A model generated the notes under the pieces. That model was not told the origin of the DNA and did not search any database. It saw nothing but the letters and a program-made list of their open reading frames with translations. This document shows positions 15,165-19,323 of a stretch of DNA of 19,323 bases, one piece after another (the first letter of the stretch is position 1; every line of letters starts with the position of its first letter). Origin of the DNA: Prevotella sp. UBA2739 (GTDB lineage: Bacteria; Bacteroidota; Bacteroidia; Bacteroidales; Bacteroidaceae); contig DEJV01000050.1 of NCBI GenBank assembly GCA_002353525.1, positions 1-19,323 of the forward strand, written 5' to 3'. Made by a program: the position numbers and the translations under genes.

Positions 15165-15173
15165 GAATAATGC

Positions 15174-15268
15174 AACTGATTGAAAATCAGTATATAATTG
15201 TCGGAAGTCTAGTTTTCAACGAGGACGAGTATTAGTGAGTTTTTATCGAACAAACTGATTGAAAATCA
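15174..15268. repeat. 16-bp direct repeats flanking the attR-like core
   Basis: AACTGATTGAAAATCA is found at 15174-15189 and again, identical, at 15253-15268, 79 bp apart. The copies sit either side of the attR-like core at 15213-15234. The motif is itself partly palindromic (TGATT and AATCA around GAA). Confidence 0.7.
15213..15234 (+). repeat. Right attachment-site-like repeat (attR core)
   Basis: This copy matches the 3' end of the DUF2795 gene in 21 of 22 bases (C15226 in place of T). It would still encode FNEDEY followed by a stop (TAG here, TAA on the left), but nothing upstream resembles the rest of that gene. A strong terminator follows within 35 bp, as expected for the displaced original gene end. 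Confidence 0.55.
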
Positions 15269-15311
15269 ACAAAGTGTGAAAGTATTTGATTACTTTCGCA
15301 CTTTGTTTTTT
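15269..15311 (+). terminator. Strong intrinsic terminator, perhaps displaced from the DUF2795 gene
   Basis: ACAAAGTGTGAAAGTA (15269-15284) pairs with TACTTTCGCACTTTGT (15291-15306), 16 bp with one G-T pair and a 6-base loop, followed by a run of T. No gene ends close by except the FNEDEY remnant at 15213-15235, which suggests it was the original terminator of the DUF2795 gene. Confidence 0.85.
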
Positions 15312-15355
15312 ATATGAAAAGTCTATTTAAAAGGCTATACTTTAAATTATATTGC

Positions 15356-15363
15356 TAACTTTG
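15356..15363 (+). promoter_or_regulatory. -7 element of the GH106-hydrolase gene
   Basis: TAACTTTG matches TAnnTTTG and lies 18 bases before the ATG at 15382. It rules out the TTG at 15352 as a start, since that codon would lie upstream of the transcription start. Confidence 0.5.
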
Positions 15364-15381
15364 CATCAAAATACTAACTAT

Positions 15382-18300
15382 ATGAAAAAACGATTACTTT
15401 TATTAGCGTTGTCTGTTTTAGGACTTCAGTGTGTTGTTGGCCAAAAGATAGAGGATGTTTTTATGAATCCTCCTGCCGAGGCCAAACCTATTATGATATG
15501 GCAGTGGATGGACGGCTTGATAACAAAGGAAGGAATAACCGCAGATCTGGAGGCTTATCAGAAAGCAGGTATCGGAGGTGTACAGAACTTTCAGGTGGGC
15601 GGTACAGGACAGGGACTAGTAAAGGACACTACCAATGCTATTGGTTCCGAGCGATGGCAACAGCTGATGCGATTTGCTATCAGTGAATGCCGCCGCTTAG
15701 GTCTTTCGTATGGCACACACAATTGTCCAGGGTGGTCATCGAGTGCCTATCCGACGGTTAAACCTGAATATTCCATGCAGAAGCTTGTATGGACGATGGT
15801 AGAGTCACAAGGTAAGCGGCATATAAGACTGATACAACCTGAGGCTAATTTTGGCTATTATGAAGACATAGCTGTTGTAGCAGTTCCAGATGACAGCATC
15901 GTTCAGAAAGAGCAAATCCTCGTTTTTCCAGGTGCTGCCATCATCCAGCTTCCTAAAGGAAAGTGGAAAATCTATCGTTTCGGCCATACGGCTAATGGTA
16001 AGACCAATGGTAGTACGTCACCCGAAAGCGGTACAGGTCTGGAGTGCGACAAGATGAGTCGTGAGGCTGTTGCACACTATTGGTCGGGCTATCCTGCCAT
16101 GCTGCTAAATCTTGCTGGTGAAGAGACTGGCAAGACCTTCCAGCGATTGGAGATTGACAGTTATGAGGCAGGCGGTCAGGAATGGACCAAGCGAATGCCA
16201 GAGGAGTTTTCACAACGAAGAGGATATGATATACTTAAATGGTTGCCAGCTTTGGCAGGGGTGGTCATCGACAACCGCCAGGCGACGGATCAGTTCAAGC
16301 GTGACTGGCGTGAGACGGTATCGGATTTATTTGCCGAGAACTATTATGGCTATATGAGTCAACTGGCGCATGGGCACGGCCTGCAGTTGTTGGTGCAGCC
16401 ATACGGAACTGGTTCTGCCAAGCCGTTCAACCCCATCAACACCGATAAGATTGTGCGCCAATTAGCCGCAGACGACCCAATCTGTGCAGAATTTTGGGCA
16501 AAGCCAACCAACTGGGGCTGGAAGGATATTCCTCGTGTAGTGAATGCAGCAAGGCGAGTTGGACATGAGACCGTTTATGCAGAGGGGTTTACCTGTTGGC
16601 CGCTTCATGCCTGGAAGGATGATCCTGCCCGTCTGAAAGCCATCGCCGATTCTGCTTTTTGTCTTGGCATTAACAAGTTGATGCTTCATGCAGCAGCCCA
16701 CAATCCTTGGGTGAATGCCAAGCCTGGCATGACCTTCGGTATGTGGGGTACATGGTGGACACCAGGACAGACATGGTGGACAGATGGTGCAAAACCGCTG
16801 TTTTCGTATTTCTCCCGTTGTCAGGCTCTCTTGCAAAGAGGTCGCTTCGTCGATGATTTCAAGAGCAAGAATCCGTCGTTGTCTGCTGATGTAGAAGGTA
16901 TTCAGTGGATTCACCGTAGTGACAATGGTACCGACATTTACTTCATTGCCAACGCCAAAGATGGTGGTCTTGCCCCGACACTTACCATAGAAGGAACTGG
17001 TAGAATGCCCGAGGTGTGGGACCCAGAGACGGGAGAGACATCCATCGCTAAGACATGGAAGATGGAAGACGGGAAGACACAAGTCAAGTTGAACCTTACC
17101 ACCCGACGGTCTGTATTCTTGATACTTAAAGATAAAACAACAGAAACTGCATCAAACGCAGACGGTATCTCCAGTGATGTGATAGACACGCTGCCTGTCA
17201 ATGGTCAGTGGACCATCAAATTTGCCGATGGCAAACAAGTAGAGTGGACATCACTTATGCCTTGGAACGAATCGACTGACAACGATATCAAGTACTTCTC
17301 TGGCACGGCACGTTATTCGCAACATCTGTATCTGAAAGAATTGAACCGCAACTACAATTATGTGCTCGACTTGGGCGAAGTGAAGAATCTCGCCGTGGTC
17401 AAGGTGAACGGGAAAGTGTGCGGTACACTTTGGCGACCACCTTTTACTATCGACATTACTGACGCTTTGCTTGGAGGCGATAATACGCTGGAGATAGATG
17501 TCACGAACCTCTGGGTGAACCGAATGGTGGGCGATGAACTGGAGCCTGATGATGTGGAATGGTCAGAGCCTGTGACCTTTGGTGCTACCTCAAAGTCGCC
17601 GAGTATCGGGCGATTTATGAAAGAAGTGCCCGAATGGCTCAGCAAGGGAATGCCACGTTCCACAAAGCGCAAGGCCGTTGTCTCCATGAAATTCTTCGAA
17701 AAAGACACGCCGCTCCTTCGTTCGGGTCTGTTAGGCCCAGTGGTGTTGCAGAAGAAAACAGCCAATACCATAAAGCCTTCCGTAGAAAAAGAACTATGGA
17801 TAAAACAAGGTAAGCGGCAAATCTATGGTGTATTGAGCACGCCCGACAATGGCGAGAAGCGACATCCGATTGTGATTGTATCTCATGGCTTCAATGGTAC
17901 GCATCATTCGGGACGTAATTATTTCAAGATGCTGAATGAGTTGGGCTACATGTGTTACACTTTTGACTTTCCTTGTGGTGGAACAGGTAGCCGTACAGAC
18001 AACAATACGGTAAATATGTCTGTGCTCGACGAACAGAAAGCATTGGAGGCTATCGTGCGATACTTTAAGTCACGCCCCGATGTTGACAAGAAGAACATCG
18101 TGCTATTGGGAGGGAGTCAGGGAGGACTCATATCAGTATTGACCGCTGCCAAGATGCAAAAAGACATCAGCAAGTTAATTCTTGAGTTTCCTGCCTTATG
18201 TATTCCGGACAACTGGAACAGCCGCTATCCACAGGTGTCAGACATCCCTGATACTACAAGAATCTGGCGAGTACCCATCGGGCGGCGTTTCTTCGCGGAG

Positions 18301-18540
18301 ATTCGTAATATGGATCCCTATAAGGCTGTAGAGGCATATCACCGACCTGTCCTGATTGTTCATGGCGATGCCGACGCAGTAGTTCCAATAGAGTATTCTC
18401 GTAGAGCCGTAAAGTTGTACAAGAATGCCCGACTGGTTGAAATTCCCAAAGCCGGTCACGGTTTCAACGGGAAGGATTTCAAATGCTCTTTGGATAATAT
18501 CAGACAGTTCCTGATGGAGAAGGAGAACATCACGGAATGA
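15382..18540 (+). CDS. GH106-type alpha-L-rhamnosidase-like protein fused to a serine alpha/beta-hydrolase
   Basis: A 1052-residue secreted protein from ATG 15382 with signal peptide KKRLLLLALSVLGLQCVVG. Residues about 20-790 follow the GH106 pattern of Bacteroidetes: KPIMIWQWMDGLITKEG, GGVQNFQ, THNCPGWSSSAYPTV, ICAEFWAKPTNWGWKD, VYAEGFTCWP, a lectin-like beta domain with VKVNGKVCGTLWRPPF, and the closing SGLLGPVVL that usually ends such proteins. Here about 260 more residues follow: a complete alpha/beta-hydrolase with oxyanion HGF (VIVSHGFNG), nucleophile Ser912 (GGSQGG), Asp998 (GDADAVV) and His1026 (AGHGF). The fusion suggests removal of an ester, such as acetyl, from a rhamnose-containing glycan along with rhamnose cleavage. 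GH106 catalytic acids cannot be assigned with confidence. It stands alone, outside the alpha-glucan locus and just right of the attR-like repeat. Confidence 0.8.
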   Translation: MKKRLLLLALSVLGLQCVVGQKIEDVFMNPPAEAKPIMIWQWMDGLITKEGITADLEAYQKAGIGGVQNFQVGGTGQGLVKDTTNAIGSERWQQLMRFAISECRRLGLSYGTHNCPGWSSSAYPTVKPEYSMQKLVWTMVESQGKRHIRLIQPEANFGYYEDIAVVAVPDDSIVQKEQILVFPGAAIIQLPKGKWKIYRFGHTANGKTNGSTSPESGTGLECDKMSREAVAHYWSGYPAMLLNLAGEETGKTFQRLEIDSYEAGGQEWTKRMPEEFSQRRGYDILKWLPALAGVVIDNRQATDQFKRDWRETVSDLFAENYYGYMSQLAHGHGLQLLVQPYGTGSAKPFNPINTDKIVRQLAADDPICAEFWAKPTNWGWKDIPRVVNAARRVGHETVYAEGFTCWPLHAWKDDPARLKAIADSAFCLGINKLMLHAAAHNPWVNAKPGMTFGMWGTWWTPGQTWWTDGAKPLFSYFSRCQALLQRGRFVDDFKSKNPSLSADVEGIQWIHRSDNGTDIYFIANAKDGGLAPTLTIEGTGRMPEVWDPETGETSIAKTWKMEDGKTQVKLNLTTRRSVFLILKDKTTETASNADGISSDVIDTLPVNGQWTIKFADGKQVEWTSLMPWNESTDNDIKYFSGTARYSQHLYLKELNRNYNYVLDLGEVKNLAVVKVNGKVCGTLWRPPFTIDITDALLGGDNTLEIDVTNLWVNRMVGDELEPDDVEWSEPVTFGATSKSPSIGRFMKEVPEWLSKGMPRSTKRKAVVSMKFFEKDTPLLRSGLLGPVVLQKKTANTIKPSVEKELWIKQGKRQIYGVLSTPDNGEKRHPIVIVSHGFNGTHHSGRNYFKMLNELGYMCYTFDFPCGGTGSRTDNNTVNMSVLDEQKALEAIVRYFKSRPDVDKKNIVLLGGSQGGLISVLTAAKMQKDISKLILEFPALCIPDNWNSRYPQVSDIPDTTRIWRVPIGRRFFAEIRNMDPYKAVEAYHRPVLIVHGDADAVVPIEYSRRAVKLYKNARLVEIPKAGHGFNGKDFKCSLDNIRQFLMEKENITE

Positions 18541-18705
18541 ACATGTTGTCATCAATGGCGTTCTTCTTCCGACCTCACCAACTGGCAGTTTGAACGTGTT
18601 GTCTTGCCAGTTCAGAAAGATGGCATCCTTGGACCGAACCGAGTAGGTGAACGTGCCAAGGTGATGAAGTGCCCCCTGATGTTTTATTGTTGCTTTATCC
18701 GATAG
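18541..18705 (+). other. Gap with a possible decayed coding remnant
   Basis: The 325 bp between the GH106 gene and the sigma factor hold no proper gene. The frame that continues past the GH106 stop stays open for 54 codons, to TAG 18703, and contains SDLTNWQFERVVLPVQKDG and LGPNRVGERAKV, which look more like protein than random translation. I do not recognise the source. It may be a fragment of a deleted gene, or chance. Confidence 0.2.
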
Positions 18706-18736
18706 TATAAGAAATAATCGTAAATGAAGTTCTGTC

Positions 18737-18766
18737 CGTTATTGCTTGTAACGAAGTCCTTTTTTT
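18737..18766 (+). terminator. Weak terminator before the sigma factor gene
   Basis: A 5-bp stem (CGTTA 18737-18741, TAACG 18749-18753) is followed, after AAGTCC, by a run of seven T. The stem is short, so this is tentative. It would end the GH106 transcript. Confidence 0.3.
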
Positions 18767-18816
18767 GTAAAGCAGACAAACTTTGAAAAAATACGTCAGA
18801 TTCTGTAGTTTTTTGC

Positions 18817-18824
18817 TATCTTCG
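18817..18824 (+). promoter_or_regulatory. Possible -7 element of the sigma factor gene
   Basis: TATCTTCG differs by one base from TAnnTTTG and lies 41 bp before the ATG at 18866. No -33 element was found at the right distance. Confidence 0.3.
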
Positions 18825-18865
18825 TTTGACTAACTATCAAAAGACGTTTTGCACAGCAAGAAGAA

Positions 18866-19323
18866 ATGAAAGATTTAGAACGTGACTTTGAAGAAATAGT
18901 CAAGAAGAACCGAGGCACAATTTACACCGTGTGCTACATGTTCTCTAATGATCAGGACGAGGTGGCCGATATGTTCCAAGAGGTGCTCATCAACCTTTGG
19001 AAGAGTCTGCCCTCGTTTGAGGGGCGCAGCGATGTGCGCTCCTGGATCTACCGCGTCAGCCTGAACGTGTGCATCTCGCTCGACCACAAGAAACGAAGAC
19101 ACAAGATTGTGCCGCTGACTATGGACATCAACCCCTATGAAGAGATGGAAAGCAACCAGAACTCCCGGCAGATGGATATGCTTCGAAGGCGTATTGCCAA
19201 GCTTGGCCAATTCGATCGTGCCATTATTCTGTTATGGTTAGAGAATATGAGTTACGAAGAAATTGCTGCCATCATGGGCATCACGGTGAAGAACGTCTCT
19301 GTTCGTCTCTACCGTATCAAGGA
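18866..19323 (+). CDS. ECF-type RNA polymerase sigma factor (3' end outside window)
   Basis: ATG 18866 opens a frame that runs off the window after 152 codons. Region 2 is clear: YTVCYMFSNDQDEVADMFQE, then VLINLWKSLPSFEGRSDVRSWIYRVSLN, the -10-binding segment of sigma-70 family ECF factors. Region 4 with its helix-turn-helix begins near residue 125: ILLWLENMSYEEIAAIMG, then VKNVSVRLYRIK. Residues 75-115 are the linker. The visible part covers nearly a whole ECF factor of about 160-180 residues, so little is missing. No anti-sigma gene is visible inside the window; one may follow. There is no sign that it controls the PUL, whose SusC lacks the STN domain needed for such signalling. Confidence 0.92.
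   Translation, partial: MKDLERDFEEIVKKNRGTIYTVCYMFSNDQDEVADMFQEVLINLWKSLPSFEGRSDVRSWIYRVSLNVCISLDHKKRRHKIVPLTMDINPYEEMESNQNSRQMDMLRRRIAKLGQFDRAIILLWLENMSYEEIAAIMGITVKNVSVRLYRIK

Larger units (their letters stand above)
1529..15234. mobile_element. Putative degenerate integrative element carrying a PUL, bounded by attL/attR-like repeats
   Basis: A 22-bp sequence overlapping the DUF2795 stop codon (TTTTCAACGAGGA, then T or C, then GAGTATTA) occurs at 1529-1550 and 15213-15234 in direct orientation, 21 of 22 identical, with no similarity beyond. An integrase gene fragment starts 200 bp inside the left copy and reads inward. Repeats suited to integrase arm sites lie between them. The interval also holds a relaxase fragment and the whole SusR/SusCD locus. 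This is the expected anatomy of a tyrosine-recombinase element inserted at the 3' end of a protein gene. Both int and mob are truncated, so it should be immobile on its own. That the PUL is cargo rather than later rearranged material is inference. Confidence 0.5.

Noticed and set aside
1..19323. CRISPR array, tRNA, rRNA or anti-phage defence genes
   Set aside because: I saw no regularly spaced array with unique spacers, no tRNA cloverleaf, no rRNA sequence and no recognisable defence protein. The short repeats found are explained as integrase sites, operator candidates or protein-domain repeats.

Overview
The window comes from a Bacteroidetes genome, probably Prevotellaceae or Bacteroidaceae (the rank is my inference). 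The evidence is a SusC/SusD polysaccharide utilisation locus (PUL) with a SusR-type regulator, SPI and SPII signal peptides, and repeated TAnnTTTG -7 promoter elements.

Left flank (1-1551): two tandem terminator-like hairpins are followed by a consensus TTTG-N19-TAnnTTTG promoter. Then come a degenerate methyltransferase-like protein, a PduO-type cobalamin adenosyltransferase and a small DUF2795-type acidic protein. This looks like housekeeping chromosome.

Decayed mobile element (about 1529-3078): just past the DUF2795 gene lie three direct copies and one inverted copy of an 11-bp motif, in the position of integrase arm sites. The 5' part of a tyrosine-recombinase gene follows. It stops abruptly and runs within a few bases into the 3' part of a MobV/Pre-type relaxase gene. 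A deletion appears to have removed the integrase catalytic domain, everything between, and the relaxase catalytic N-terminus.

PUL (3129-14985): on the minus strand, in order of transcription, are SusC, SusD, a lipoprotein of four tandem SusE/SusF-like domains, a GH27-like lipoprotein and an inverting SusB-like GH97 alpha-glucosidase. A susR-type regulator is divergent. The locus points to an alpha-glucan. From memory the layout matches the B. thetaiotaomicron dextran PUL, with a GH27-like enzyme where that locus has GH66, so I propose an alpha-1,6-glucan substrate with an isomaltodextranase-like GH27 enzyme.

Right flank (14986-19323): the last 22 bp of the DUF2795 gene (1529-1550) recur with one mismatch at 15213-15234, followed by a strong terminator. 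That is what an attL/attR pair would look like if a 13.7-kb element had inserted at the 3' end of the DUF2795 gene, which places the PUL inside a dead integrative element. Beyond it are a GH106-type alpha-L-rhamnosidase-like protein carrying a C-terminal serine alpha/beta-hydrolase domain, a 325-bp gap with a possible gene remnant, and an ECF sigma factor gene cut by the window end.
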